64,000 nt of DNA from NC2004 sp050874905. Its GTDB lineage: Bacteria > Bacillota > Clostridia > Lachnospirales > Lachnospiraceae. The notes under the pieces were generated by a model. The model worked only from the letters and a program-made list of their open reading frames with translations, did not search any database and was not told the origin of the DNA. Location: NCBI GenBank assembly GCA_050874905.1, contig JBNMLP010000011.1:36501-100500 (forward strand), in the 5' to 3' direction. Both the position numbers and the translations under genes were made by a program. Shown here in pieces: positions 52,546 to 61,321 of the stretch; position 1 is the stretch's first letter; every line of letters begins with the position of its first letter.

Positions 52546-52992
52546 TCATGCCTTCTGGCTGGTATATTCTATCAGCTTGTCATACATCTGCCGGGCTTTT
52601 TCGCCAACCCCTTCGACGTGCATCACCAAGTTATACTTACCGGATAAAATATGGATCATATAATAATCCATACCCACACGAGGCTGATTGATCGTCACAG
52701 ATGTGATCTTCTCATAAGGAAGAAGCACCTCTCCTTTGTGCGTCAACAGCTTCAAATGCTCCGGCAGTATGATGTATGTAACATCATATGCTGATATTCC
52801 AAATGACTGTTTCACGTAGGTAACCCCTACGAGAAAGAACACGACGGCAATTGCCATTCCGATCGCTTTGACCGGTGACACTCCCTTTGTTACCGCGCGT
52901 TCCATATAAAGAACAGCAAACGCCATAAAGGCGATGCCAACAATTCTGATCCCTCTTCGATAAGAACTCCTTCTTCTTGATGTGTATTCCAT
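52546..52992 (-). CDS. Membrane protein with PH-like domain, unrecognised
   Basis: A 148-residue protein: basic N-terminus (SRRRSSYRRG), two membrane helices (about 16-31 and 45-62), then a domain of about 85 residues whose pattern (YIILPEHLKLLTHKGEVLLPYEKITSV, cut here as YIILPEHLKLL and LPYEKITSV) resembles bacterial PH domains. ATG at 52992 follows AGAGGT with a short spacer; an earlier ATG in the frame has no ribosome site. It is transcribed away from typA. Not recognised further. Confidence 0.7.
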   Translation of the reverse strand: MEYTSRRRSSYRRGIRIVGIAFMAFAVLYMERAVTKGVSPVKAIGMAIAVVFFLVGVTYVKQSFGISAYDVTYIILPEHLKLLTHKGEVLLPYEKITSVTINQPRVGMDYYMIHILSGKYNLVMHVEGVGEKARQMYDKLIEYTSQKA

Positions 52993-53170
52993 GTTGCACC
53001 TCTTCGTCGTCTGTATCATGCTGTCCGGACATTTAGGAAATGCAATACCCATTCACCGATTGCCTTTCCTATACGTTCATTATATCAGAACAATCGCTAA
53101 AATACCATGATTGTTGTACAAAATATTTCGACATATTCACCGAAAATACCCCGAAATCTATTGTTTTACC

Positions 53171-53199
53171 TTGTAACACGGGGGTTCATGTGCTATGAT
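53171..53199 (+). promoter_or_regulatory. Promoter for typA
   Basis: TTGTAA (53171-53176) and TATGAT (53194-53199), 17 bases apart, about 55 bases before the start codon. Confidence 0.65.
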
Positions 53200-53252
53200 G
53201 ATGAAGTTGTGCAGAATAGATCAAGACATTACATGTAGAAAGAAGGTCAATT

Positions 53253-55091
53253 ATGAAAACCAAACGTGAAGATATTCGAAACGTGGCGATCATTGCCCAC
53301 GTAGATCACGGAAAAACAACATTAGTAGATGAATTATTAAAGCAAAGCGGTGTATTCCGCGCCAATCAGGAAGTGGCAGAACGTGTCATGGATTCCAATG
53401 ATATTGAGCGTGAACGTGGTATCACTATTTTGTCGAAAAACACCGCTGTTTTTTATAAAGATACAAAAATCAACATTATCGACACTCCGGGACATGCCGA
53501 CTTTGGTGGAGAGGTGGAACGAGTTCTGAAAATGGTGGATGGTGTCATCTTAGTCGTTGATGCCTTTGAAGGTGCCATGCCGCAGACCAAATTCGTCCTT
53601 CGTAAAGCATTGGAGCTGAACCTTTCCGTAGTTGTCTGCATCAATAAGATCGACCGCCCGGAAGCAAGACCGGAAGAAGTGATCGATGAGATCTTAGATC
53701 TGTTTATTGAGCTGGATGCCAACGAGGAACAGCTTGACTGCCCATTCATTTTCGCTTCCGCCAGAGAAGGAATCGCCTCCTACTCTGCCGACGAGCCGGG
53801 AACAGATATGGCTCCGTTATTTGAAACGATCATCAACTACATTCCTGCTCCGGAGGGAGATCCGGAAGCCCCACTGCAGACGCTGATCAGCACGATCGAT
53901 TATAACGAATACGTGGGACGTATCGGTGTAGGCAAGATCAGCAATGGTACGATCCACGTCAATCAGGAAGCTATGATCGTAAACCATCATGATCCGGATA
54001 AGACGCAGCGTGTGCGTATTACCAAGCTGTATGTCTATGACGGTCTGAACAAGGTAGACGTGCAGAAAGCCAGCATGGGTGATATCGTTGCCCTGTCCGG
54101 TATTGCAGACTTAAAGATCGGAGATACGATCTGTGACGTAGATCATGCAGATCCAATCCCATTCCAGAAGATCTCAGAGCCAACCATTGCCATGCATTTT
54201 CTGGTAAATGACTCCCCTCTTGCCGGACTGGAAGGCAAATATGTCACCAGCCGTCATTTGCGTGACCGCCTGTTCCGCGAACTGAATACCGACGTTTCCC
54301 TTCGTGTGGAAGAAACAGAAAATACCGATTCTTATAAAGTATCCGGTCGTGGCGAGCTGCATTTATCCGTATTGATCGAAAATATGCGCCGCGAGGGATA
54401 TGAATTTGCCGTAAGTAAGGCAGAAGTATTATATAAGGAAGATGAAAACGGAAAGAAGCTTGAGCCGATGGAGCTTGCTACCATCGATGTGCCGGAAGAA
54501 TTTTCCGGAAATGTCATTCAGGAATTAAGTGCCCGAAAAGGCGAACTTCAAAATATGGCACCGGGAAACGGCGGCTACACCCGTCTGGAATTTTTAATCC
54601 CATCCCGTGGCCTGATCGGCTATCGTGGCCAGTTTATGACCGATACCAAAGGAAATGGTATCTTAAATACAGAATTTAACGGATACGGCCCATACAAAGG
54701 CGATATCCAGTACCGTAAGCAGGGTTCTCTGATTGCATTTGAGGCAGGAGAAAGTATCACCTACGGCCTGTTCAATGCACAGGAACGTGGTACCCTCTTC
54801 ATCGGTCCGGGTCAGAAGGTATACAGCGGCATGATCGTGGGACAGTGCTCTCGTGCCGAGGACATCGAAGTAAATGTCTGCAAGAAGAAACATCTGACCA
54901 ATACCCGTTCCTCCGGAGCGGACGACGCACTGACACTGGTTCCGCCAAAACAGCTCAGTCTGGAGCAGGCACTGGAATTTATCGATACAGATGAGTTACT
55001 GGAGATCACACCGGAAAACATCCGTATCCGCAAAAAAATCTTAGATCCAACCGCACGTTACCGTGCAACAAGAAAAAATGGTGCCAAATAA
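53253..55091 (+). CDS. typA: TypA/BipA ribosome-associated GTPase
   Basis: TypA/BipA is a translational GTPase that binds the ribosome and acts in 50S assembly and stress or cold adaptation. The 612-residue product has G1 AHVDHGKTT (15-23), the switch II motif DTPGHADFGGEVER, G4 NKIDRPEA, an EF-G-like domain II, domains III and V, and the BipA-specific C-terminal domain. AGAAGG precedes the ATG. It has its own promoter and a strong terminator, so it is monocistronic. Confidence 0.98.
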   Translation: MKTKREDIRNVAIIAHVDHGKTTLVDELLKQSGVFRANQEVAERVMDSNDIERERGITILSKNTAVFYKDTKINIIDTPGHADFGGEVERVLKMVDGVILVVDAFEGAMPQTKFVLRKALELNLSVVVCINKIDRPEARPEEVIDEILDLFIELDANEEQLDCPFIFASAREGIASYSADEPGTDMAPLFETIINYIPAPEGDPEAPLQTLISTIDYNEYVGRIGVGKISNGTIHVNQEAMIVNHHDPDKTQRVRITKLYVYDGLNKVDVQKASMGDIVALSGIADLKIGDTICDVDHADPIPFQKISEPTIAMHFLVNDSPLAGLEGKYVTSRHLRDRLFRELNTDVSLRVEETENTDSYKVSGRGELHLSVLIENMRREGYEFAVSKAEVLYKEDENGKKLEPMELATIDVPEEFSGNVIQELSARKGELQNMAPGNGGYTRLEFLIPSRGLIGYRGQFMTDTKGNGILNTEFNGYGPYKGDIQYRKQGSLIAFEAGESITYGLFNAQERGTLFIGPGQKVYSGMIVGQCSRAEDIEVNVCKKKHLTNTRSSGADDALTLVPPKQLSLEQALEFIDTDELLEITPENIRIRKKILDPTARYRATRKNGAK

Positions 55092-55111
55092 GAAGCAGAA
55101 ACGGCTCTATT

Positions 55112-55142
55112 CCCCTTATCCGCAATGGATAAGGGGTTTTTT
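55112..55142 (+). terminator. Terminator of typA
   Basis: A ten-base perfect stem (CCCCTTATCC at 55112-55121, complement at 55127-55136) with a five-base loop and six T. Confidence 0.92.
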
Positions 55143-55216
55143 CTTATTTTCTGGTATAAATCACCAGCAAAACGACCATACTTCTATATCAGAAGAAAGA
55201 AAGGGGGACATAAACT

Positions 55217-56785
55217 ATGTCTGATATGTTTTGTTTTCAATGCCAGCAGACCGCCGGAGACAAAGCCTGTGTCGTAAACGGTGTCTGTGGAAAAAAAGCA
55301 GATACCTCCAATCTGCAGGATGACCTTGTAAAAGAGCTGATCCGGCTTGCGGTCATTTGCAAAAAAACAAATACCCATACCAAAGAAATAAACCGTCTGT
55401 TTGTTGACGGTTTATTTACCACACTGACCAACGTAAATTTTGACAACCACGCTATCGAAGCATTCAAGCAACGTGTGATCTCCAAGCAAAAGGAACTGTC
55501 ACAGGAAGAAATCCCGGTTATTGCCCTGTGGGAAGGAAGCAACGATCTCGTATCCCTGCGCTCCACACTCCTCTTTGGGTTAAAGGGAATGTCTGCCTAT
55601 GCACACCATGCGAAAAATCTCGGCTATACCAATGATGCAGTAAACGAATGGTTTATCAAAGGACTGTCCACCCTGAATGAAGAACACACGGTGGAAGAAT
55701 GGATTTCCCTTATTATGGAATTCGGGCTGGTCAATTACCAGTGTATGGAGCTTTTAGATCAGGCAAATACGTCATGTTTTGGAACTCCGTCACCGACAAA
55801 AGTCACAACAAATATTAAAAAAGGTCCATTTATTGTCGTATCCGGACACGATCTCTACGACTTAAAACAGTTATTGGAACAGACCAAAGATACCGGGATC
55901 AATATCTATACCCACTGTGAAATGCTGCCTGCACACGGCTATCCAAAATTACGTGCCTATCCGCATCTGGCAGGAAATTTTGGAACTGCATGGCAGAGCC
56001 AGCAGCAGGAATTCCGTGATATTCCAGCTCCTGTTCTGTTTACGACCAACTGTCTGATGCCGCCAAAAGACAATTATGCCGACCGGATCTTTACCACCTC
56101 TGTTGTAGGGTATGAAGGATTAACCCATATTTCCGGAGATCCAGATGGCAAGAAAGACTTTACACCACTGATCCAGAAAGCCAAAGAGCTTGGCGGCTAT
56201 GAACATGACCACAGCATGAGCGGCATTAACGGGGGGCACATGCTAACCACAGGATTTGCTCACGATGCCGTCCTCTCCCATGCAGAAGATATCATTGCTT
56301 CCATCAAAAAAGGCGACATCCGTCACATCTTCTTAGTCGGCGGTTGTGACGGCGCACATCCGGGAAGAAATTATTATACGGAATTTGTAAAGAAAACACC
56401 AATGGATACCCTGGTTCTTACACTAGCGTGTGGAAAATACCGCTTCAACGATCTGGACTTAGGGGAGATCAACGGTATTCCACGCATCCTTGATATGGGG
56501 CAATGTAACGATTCCTTCAGTGCGATCCGTGTTGCCCTGGCACTTGCAGATGCCTTTGGAGTAGGGATCAACGAACTGCCTCTGACGCTCGTACTCTCCT
56601 GGTATGAACAAAAAGCCGTCTGTATCTTATTAACACTGCTGGCACTGGGAGTGAAAAATATCTATCTGGGACCAACCATCCCGGCATTCTTATCAGAAAC
56701 TGTACTGAAGTATCTGGTAGACACCTATGGACTTACCCCACTTACCAGTCCAGAGGAAGATCTTGCCCATATTCTGGGAAAATAA
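55217..56785 (+). CDS. hcp: Hybrid cluster protein (hydroxylamine reductase)
   Basis: Hcp carries a cubane and a hybrid Fe-S-O cluster and reduces hydroxylamine or nitric oxide in anaerobes; a role in nitrosative-stress defence is likely. The 522-residue product has the N-terminal cubane ligands Cys6, Cys9, Cys18, Cys24, and the hybrid-cluster ligands in CEMLPAHGYPKL, TTNCLMPP, VGGCDGAHPGRNYY and ACGKYRFN. GGGGG-type ribosome site precedes the ATG. Monocistronic; no hcr reductase follows. A CTGGT-N7-ACCAG repeat at 55151-55167 lies upstream, meaning unknown. Confidence 0.97.
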   Translation: MSDMFCFQCQQTAGDKACVVNGVCGKKADTSNLQDDLVKELIRLAVICKKTNTHTKEINRLFVDGLFTTLTNVNFDNHAIEAFKQRVISKQKELSQEEIPVIALWEGSNDLVSLRSTLLFGLKGMSAYAHHAKNLGYTNDAVNEWFIKGLSTLNEEHTVEEWISLIMEFGLVNYQCMELLDQANTSCFGTPSPTKVTTNIKKGPFIVVSGHDLYDLKQLLEQTKDTGINIYTHCEMLPAHGYPKLRAYPHLAGNFGTAWQSQQQEFRDIPAPVLFTTNCLMPPKDNYADRIFTTSVVGYEGLTHISGDPDGKKDFTPLIQKAKELGGYEHDHSMSGINGGHMLTTGFAHDAVLSHAEDIIASIKKGDIRHIFLVGGCDGAHPGRNYYTEFVKKTPMDTLVLTLACGKYRFNDLDLGEINGIPRILDMGQCNDSFSAIRVALALADAFGVGINELPLTLVLSWYEQKAVCILLTLLALGVKNIYLGPTIPAFLSETVLKYLVDTYGLTPLTSPEEDLAHILGK

Positions 56786-56812
56786 ATTTATACTCTTACT
56801 ATGAATAACTTA

Positions 56813-56854
56813 AAAATCCCCGGTGAAACTGATCTAAAACCAGCAGTCACCGGG
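56813..56854 (-). terminator. Terminator of the BspA-like gene
   Basis: An eight-base stem (CCCGGTGA at 56818-56825, TCACCGGG at 56847-56854) with a long loop, followed by five T on the minus strand. It lies a few bases past the minus-strand stop at 56862. Confidence 0.75.
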
Positions 56855-56861
56855 AATTCCT

Positions 56862-58316
56862 TTATTTTGCATCATGAAACAATTTCTGATAGACAGAAAC
56901 CTTACTTTCCGGAACATAATACTTTTTATGCCCCGTACCTTTCATGCAATGCTTTCCCACTTTTTTTAACCCTTTCCCATTTATCATCACACTCTTTAGC
57001 TTCCGGTCATTTTCAAAACAACATTTCCCAAGAGAGCGAATCTTCTTTCCAATCGTAATTTCCTTTAACTTTTTACATCCCGCAAATGCCTGTGCATCAA
57101 TCTGTCTTACCTGGTCTCCAACCATGACGGCAGAAAGCTTTTTCAGTCCATAACAAGCTTTTTTTCCAACCCTCGTCACCTGATACTTCTTCTTTTTAAT
57201 TTTAATAGATGCAGGGATCTTTAAAGATTTCACTTTTTTGTTTTTACAGGCAGTAAAGCATACCGTGTTCTTCCCGGTAATCTTATAGCAGTAACTGCCC
57301 ACACGTACAGCGTCTCCCTTTTTCAGTTGTTTCTTCTTTTTATCCGCAGCTGTCTGATTCATCCGCTGTTGTGTTGTACCTGCCGTTGACACATTTTCTG
57401 TCGTTTTATCTTCCGAAGAAAAAACCTGCTGCTTCTGTTCCGTAGTAGCATTTCCTTGCATGTCAGACCCTCCCGACTGCTGTGTGGTCGCAGCAGCTGC
57501 AGTGGTATCCTTTTTTGATTCTGTTGTTGTAGCAGCTGCAGTGGTGTCCTCTTTTGATTCTGTCGTTGCAGCAGCTGCAGTAGTGTCCTCTTTTGATTCT
57601 GTCGTTGTAGCAGCTGTAGTGGTGTCCTCTTTTGATTCTGTCGTTGTAGCAGCTGTAGTGGATTTCTCTTTTTGCTCTACAAACTTAATATTATTGTCCT
57701 TGGCATATTTTTCTCCTACGGATCCGGCAGATGCATAAATTGTCACAGTAGAAGAAAACGCATCGTCTCCGATCATAAGCAGGTCATCTGGTAATAGCAC
57801 CGATTTCACACCATCATCGTTGGCAAATGCCAGTTCCGCTATTGACTGCACCCCTTTTGGAAATTGGCAGGTTCCTGTTACCGTCTGACCTTTTGGGCCA
57901 AAAGTTCCAAACACATCCAGATCATGAAATGCACATGCTCCAATAGAAGAAAGCTGCGATCCTTCTTCATATGTCACACACAACAGACTACTGCAACCAT
58001 CAAATGCCCAAAAATCAATCGACCGAATGGTTGCTGAAAGATTTAAAAAAGTCATATGCCTCTGGTAGATAAATGCCCTTTGTCCAATCGAGGTAAAAGA
58101 GATTCCAGCTGCTTTCTCAAGTGCAACCAGATCCAGATTTCCCTGAATATCTCCATCAATATTACACAACTCTCCATACTTTGTATAAGTATAAGTTACA
58201 CCATTATAATTAAGCGTCATCTCATCGCTATCTTCCGCAGCAGTTTCTATCACGATCAAGCTCATCACAAGCGTGATCACACATAAAAAACTCAATAAAC
58301 GACTTCCTTTTTTCAT
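56862..58316 (-). CDS. Secreted BspA-like leucine-rich repeat protein with a Thr/Ala tandem-repeat linker
   Basis: A 484-residue secreted protein: signal peptide (about 1-27), BspA-type leucine-rich repeats (about 60-215; FTSIGQRAFIYQ, SSIGACAFHDL, MIGDDAFSS), five 13-residue TTAAATTESKED-like repeats (219-283), a low-complexity stretch to about 330, then a Lys-rich C-terminal repeat region (KITGKNTVCFTACKNKKV; IPASIKIKKKKYQV; RVGKKACYGLKKL) that again has BspA pattern. No LPXTG or membrane tail, so surface binding would be through the basic part. BspA-like repeats often mediate adhesion. Promoter at 58365-58393. Confidence 0.83.
   Translation of the reverse strand: MKKGSRLLSFLCVITLVMSLIVIETAAEDSDEMTLNYNGVTYTYTKYGELCNIDGDIQGNLDLVALEKAAGISFTSIGQRAFIYQRHMTFLNLSATIRSIDFWAFDGCSSLLCVTYEEGSQLSSIGACAFHDLDVFGTFGPKGQTVTGTCQFPKGVQSIAELAFANDDGVKSVLLPDDLLMIGDDAFSSTVTIYASAGSVGEKYAKDNNIKFVEQKEKSTTAATTTESKEDTTTAATTTESKEDTTAAAATTESKEDTTAAATTTESKKDTTAAAATTQQSGGSDMQGNATTEQKQQVFSSEDKTTENVSTAGTTQQRMNQTAADKKKKQLKKGDAVRVGSYCYKITGKNTVCFTACKNKKVKSLKIPASIKIKKKKYQVTRVGKKACYGLKKLSAVMVGDQVRQIDAQAFAGCKKLKEITIGKKIRSLGKCCFENDRKLKSVMINGKGLKKVGKHCMKGTGHKKYYVPESKVSVYQKLFHDAK
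57468..57662 (-). repeat. Five tandem 39-bp coding repeats
   Basis: Five units of exactly 39 bases encode TTAAATTESKED-like blocks inside the BspA-like gene. The unit length is a multiple of three, so gain or loss of units would keep the frame and change linker length. Confidence 0.85.
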
Positions 58317-58364
58317 CTTACTTAGCTCCTTACAATCTAATCTGGTAGTGCCATGTTCTCATAT

Positions 58365-58393
58365 ATTATACGAAATTTAAAAACATCTTGCAA
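58365..58393 (-). promoter_or_regulatory. Promoter for the BspA-like gene
   Basis: TTGCAA (58388-58393) and a perfect TATAAT (58365-58370) on the minus strand, 17 bases apart, about 50 bases before the start. Confidence 0.72.
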
Positions 58394-58468
58394 CTCATAG
58401 ACTGGGATGGAGCAGAACACTCATGTATTGTAATCCTACAATTTCTGTGTCAAAAACCTTGCTAATAC

Positions 58469-58504
58469 AAAACCCGAAACCACTTCCTTATGGTTTCGGG
58501 TTTT
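58469..58504 (-). terminator. Terminator of the serine hydrolase gene
   Basis: A 13-base stem (AAAACCCGAAACC at 58469-58481 with 58492-58504) with a ten-base loop and TTTT ending on the minus strand, eight bases past the stop codon. Confidence 0.88.
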
Positions 58505-58512
58505 GACTACGG

Positions 58513-59505
58513 CTATGATTCCTCAGAAAAATACTCATAAGTATGTTTCGATATTGTTGTGATCAGTTTTCTGGCTGCAGCAACGTTTGTAGTTTTGGTC
58601 ACCATAACACAAAGAATATATGGTTTTCCCTCTAAAAAAATAATTGCAGCATCATTTTCTGTATCATCTAATTCTCCTGTTTTATTTGCTGTTGTGACAA
58701 AGGATGGCACGCCTGCAGGAATCTTCCCTGTCCTGGTCTGCTGTTTGAGATAGCTCAAAATCTCTTTTGCACCTGTGATCTTATTTTCATATACAAGACG
58801 TAAAAATCTGGTGCAATCCGTGACCGAGGTTACGTTATCTTTACTGCTTGAAAAATCGAGCATCAAACGCCCCATAGAGGTAGCGGTAAATCCATGTTCT
58901 GCACAGTAGGCATTCACCTTATCCATCCCTTTCGCCGCACTGCCATCCCCCAGCTTTTTTACTAAGGTATTGCAGGCAGTATTATCACTGACCGTGATCA
59001 TATTACTTACAAGCGAAGGCAGCTCCCCTTCATAGGAGGATGATAACGTGCCATTTTTCATTTCTTCGTATACTGTACCTGCGACAAAAAGCTTGATCAA
59101 ACTGGCAGCCCGTCCGGCACCTGCATCAAGATTCACATAATCCTGCTCCTGCAAATCTTTTACAAATACAGAAACTGTCGCAAGATCAAAACCACTGCCG
59201 GAAATGTCATCCAGCAATTTCTGTTTCAGATCATCAAGACTTTCTTCGCTCGCTATCTCCTCTGTCGTACTCTCTGTTACTTTGGTTTCCGTCGTCGCTT
59301 TTTCAGCAATTTCTGTCTGCTCACTGCTGACGTCTTTTTCCATATTATTGGCAACAGTAATCTGCGGAGTTTCCGTTGTATTTTCTGCATTACGGGCAGT
59401 CTTTTTCATCTGCTTTGCTTGTTGCACTATCACACATCCGGAAACTACCACGACAAGCAGTACGATCAAGGAAATGCTGAGCCGATGTTTATTCTTCTTT
59501 TTCAT
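58513..59505 (-). CDS. Class A beta-lactamase-like serine hydrolase, surface anchored
   Basis: A 330-residue protein: hydrophobic N-terminal segment with a possible lipobox (VVSGC, Cys24), a Thr/Glu-rich spacer (to about 90), and a penicillin-recognising domain with SxxK at 135-138 (SLIK), SDN at 173-175 and KTG at 275-277. The omega-loop Glu166-xxx-Asn of true class A beta-lactamases is not visible (region reads GRLMLDFSSS), so hydrolysis of antibiotics is doubtful and a cell-wall or unknown ligand role fits better. The linker resembles the Thr/Glu linkers of the zinc-ribbon proteins nearby. Resistance should not be inferred. Confidence 0.82.
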   Translation of the reverse strand: MKKKNKHRLSISLIVLLVVVVSGCVIVQQAKQMKKTARNAENTTETPQITVANNMEKDVSSEQTEIAEKATTETKVTESTTEEIASEESLDDLKQKLLDDISGSGFDLATVSVFVKDLQEQDYVNLDAGAGRAASLIKLFVAGTVYEEMKNGTLSSSYEGELPSLVSNMITVSDNTACNTLVKKLGDGSAAKGMDKVNAYCAEHGFTATSMGRLMLDFSSSKDNVTSVTDCTRFLRLVYENKITGAKEILSYLKQQTRTGKIPAGVPSFVTTANKTGELDDTENDAAIIFLEGKPYILCVMVTKTTNVAAARKLITTISKHTYEYFSEES

Positions 59506-59602
59506 CCTGACACCTAATTCTGATCTTCCTCGTCCAGTGGATACAGACTGCCATCACCAGCCTCCATCTCTGCTTTGACAAAATTCTAACATCCTTTGGC
59601 TA

Positions 59603-60208
59603 TCATTTTTCCTTCATAAATTGTTCAGAATAATAATTATTTATTACCTTATAATGCAATAATGACAACTCATTTAACGTCAGATCATTCTTACTAAGAT
59701 CACTTTCAAATTTTTTTACATCCTGTTCCATGATGTTTGCCAATCCACTGTTGTTCATAATTTCTTTTCCCTCAGCTGATAAATTATGCCAATCATCATC
59801 AAACATTATGCTCCATTTTTTTCTCTTTATTGAATACCTGACAAGTGAAAATTTCATTCCTTCCATTTGGCAATCCACATTTAGATAATACTGTTTTTTA
59901 ATCCAATTATATGTAAATGTACTATCATTACCTATATCCTGACTTTCAAAAAAGGTAGCTAAGCAATCAAACACTTTCGGTTCATAAATCCGTACATTCT
60001 TCTCATATGATTTGTAAGTTAACAGCCATTCATCATTATAATTATATAAATACATATCATCTTGGGGAATTACATCGGAAATCATATCCAATTTTTCTAT
60101 TGTTGCTTGATTTTTATCTTCTAAAGAACATCCACATAACAAAGAAAAGAAAAGAAAACACACGAACAAAAAGGCTACTTTAAAACCTATATTCTTTTTA
60201 TTAAACAT
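59603..60208 (-). CDS. Lipoprotein of unknown function
   Basis: A 201-residue secreted protein with a typical lipoprotein signal (LFFSLLCGCSLED, lipid Cys near residue 27) and a mature domain of 170 residues with many aromatic and charged residues (YNDEWLLTYKSYEKNVRIY, KKWSIMFDDDWHNLS). ATG at 60208 has GGAGG four bases before it; an ATG six codons earlier has no ribosome site. It follows the zinc-ribbon protein at 60251 by about 40 bases and may be part of that block. The family is not known to me. Confidence 0.75.
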   Translation of the reverse strand: MFNKKNIGFKVAFLFVCFLFFSLLCGCSLEDKNQATIEKLDMISDVIPQDDMYLYNYNDEWLLTYKSYEKNVRIYEPKVFDCLATFFESQDIGNDSTFTYNWIKKQYYLNVDCQMEGMKFSLVRYSIKRKKWSIMFDDDWHNLSAEGKEIMNNSGLANIMEQDVKKFESDLSKNDLTLNELSLLHYKVINNYYSEQFMKEK

Positions 60209-60250
60209 TGTTCCTCCATAACTCACTTTAACTTTGTATATCCCGTTTAA

Positions 60251-61270
60251 TTACTCATTCATTTCTTCAAACTTTTCTTCTGCGTAATCACCATCCAGTA
60301 TGATGATACGTTTCTGCAAAGGATCATATCCAAATGTAATGCCATCGGATGTAACATACAGATATTTATCATATGTCTCATCATATTTGTATTCATTCGG
60401 ATCAACAGAACCTAATGTTTCTCCATTAACAGAAAAATCAAATGTTTCTTTTCCATCAGAGGGAGTCAGATCAATCCAATCATTTCCACCCAGCTGATCA
60501 TATCGGGATATTGATTTATACCAATCTTCTCGAAAGGCTGATTTTTTCTCTGCTACATAATCAGAATCAAAAACTGATTTTTCACTATTTTTTAGTAGGA
60601 ACGGTGTTCCCTCAACTTCCACTTCCAATAGAGACACATCGTCCGGGTCAAGGAATGCATAAATTCTTCCACTGGTTTCGCGCCCCGGAGACAAGGATAC
60701 ATAATCCATTGAATTATATACATCTGTATCAACAGACTGATTATCTGCATAAAAACTAAACATATCTATACCAATATACTCGTCATCTTCTCCAATATTT
60801 TTAAAAGTACAGTCAAGATATATCGCCTGTTTATAATCTCCGAGATCTCCAAGCTCCATAACCGATTCTGAACCCACTTCATTTATGGAAATTTCTAAGC
60901 AGGGAATCCCTCCACTCTCCTTAGTATACGTCTCTCCAGCCTCAAACCAAGCCTCTTTATCTGCTTTTGATTCGGTTGTCATTTCAGTTGTAGTGTTTTC
61001 CTGTTTCTTCTCTTCTGAAGAAACCACACGAATCAAATGCATAGTAAAAACTACAAGTATTACTCCTACAATTACTGCAACAACCACCGCAACTACACAT
61101 CCGCAGACTATTTTTCTGTTATCCTGCCCTTTGTTTGTACCCTGATTTTGTTTTATCTGCTGCGGCTGAATTTCTGCCAAACTATGCGTGTCCTCTGTGT
61201 CCACTTTTGTTCCACACTTCGGGCAAAACATACCAGATTCAAATTCATTTCCACAATTTTTGCATTTCAT
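60251..61270 (-). CDS. Zinc-ribbon membrane protein with DUF4352/telokin-like domain
   Basis: A 339-residue protein: zinc ribbon (CKNCGNEFESGMFCPKCG), polar linker, one membrane helix (about 52-75), a short Thr/Glu-rich spacer and a beta-rich domain (about 105-240) with GDYKQAIYLDCTFKNIG and FYADNQSVDTDV, resembling telokin-like DUF4352 domains. A C-terminal part (about 250-339) contains LDPDD- and VDPNEYKY-type segments that bracket the region lost in the truncated copy at 31259-31864. It follows the zinc-ribbon/SH3 gene by about 50 bases. Position and topology suggest an envelope sensor or anchor; not tested. Confidence 0.8.
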   Translation of the reverse strand: MKCKNCGNEFESGMFCPKCGTKVDTEDTHSLAEIQPQQIKQNQGTNKGQDNRKIVCGCVVAVVVAVIVGVILVVFTMHLIRVVSSEEKKQENTTTEMTTESKADKEAWFEAGETYTKESGGIPCLEISINEVGSESVMELGDLGDYKQAIYLDCTFKNIGEDDEYIGIDMFSFYADNQSVDTDVYNSMDYVSLSPGRETSGRIYAFLDPDDVSLLEVEVEGTPFLLKNSEKSVFDSDYVAEKKSAFREDWYKSISRYDQLGGNDWIDLTPSDGKETFDFSVNGETLGSVDPNEYKYDETYDKYLYVTSDGITFGYDPLQKRIIILDGDYAEEKFEEMNE

Positions 61271-61321
61271 AATATGTAACCTCCCAGCTCTTTTGTTCTG
61301 GAATCTATTATTTGGGCAACA

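Noticed and set aside
55151..55167. CTGGT-N7-ACCAG upstream of hcp as a regulator site
   Set aside because: Only a five-base repeat; too short to call an operator by eye, so it is mentioned only in the hcp entry.
57468..57662. 39-bp repeats as a CRISPR array
   Set aside because: The units are contiguous without spacers and encode an in-frame Thr/Ala linker.
58513..59505. Antibiotic-resistance beta-lactamase
   Set aside because: The omega-loop glutamate motif is not seen and the protein is a linker-bearing surface protein.
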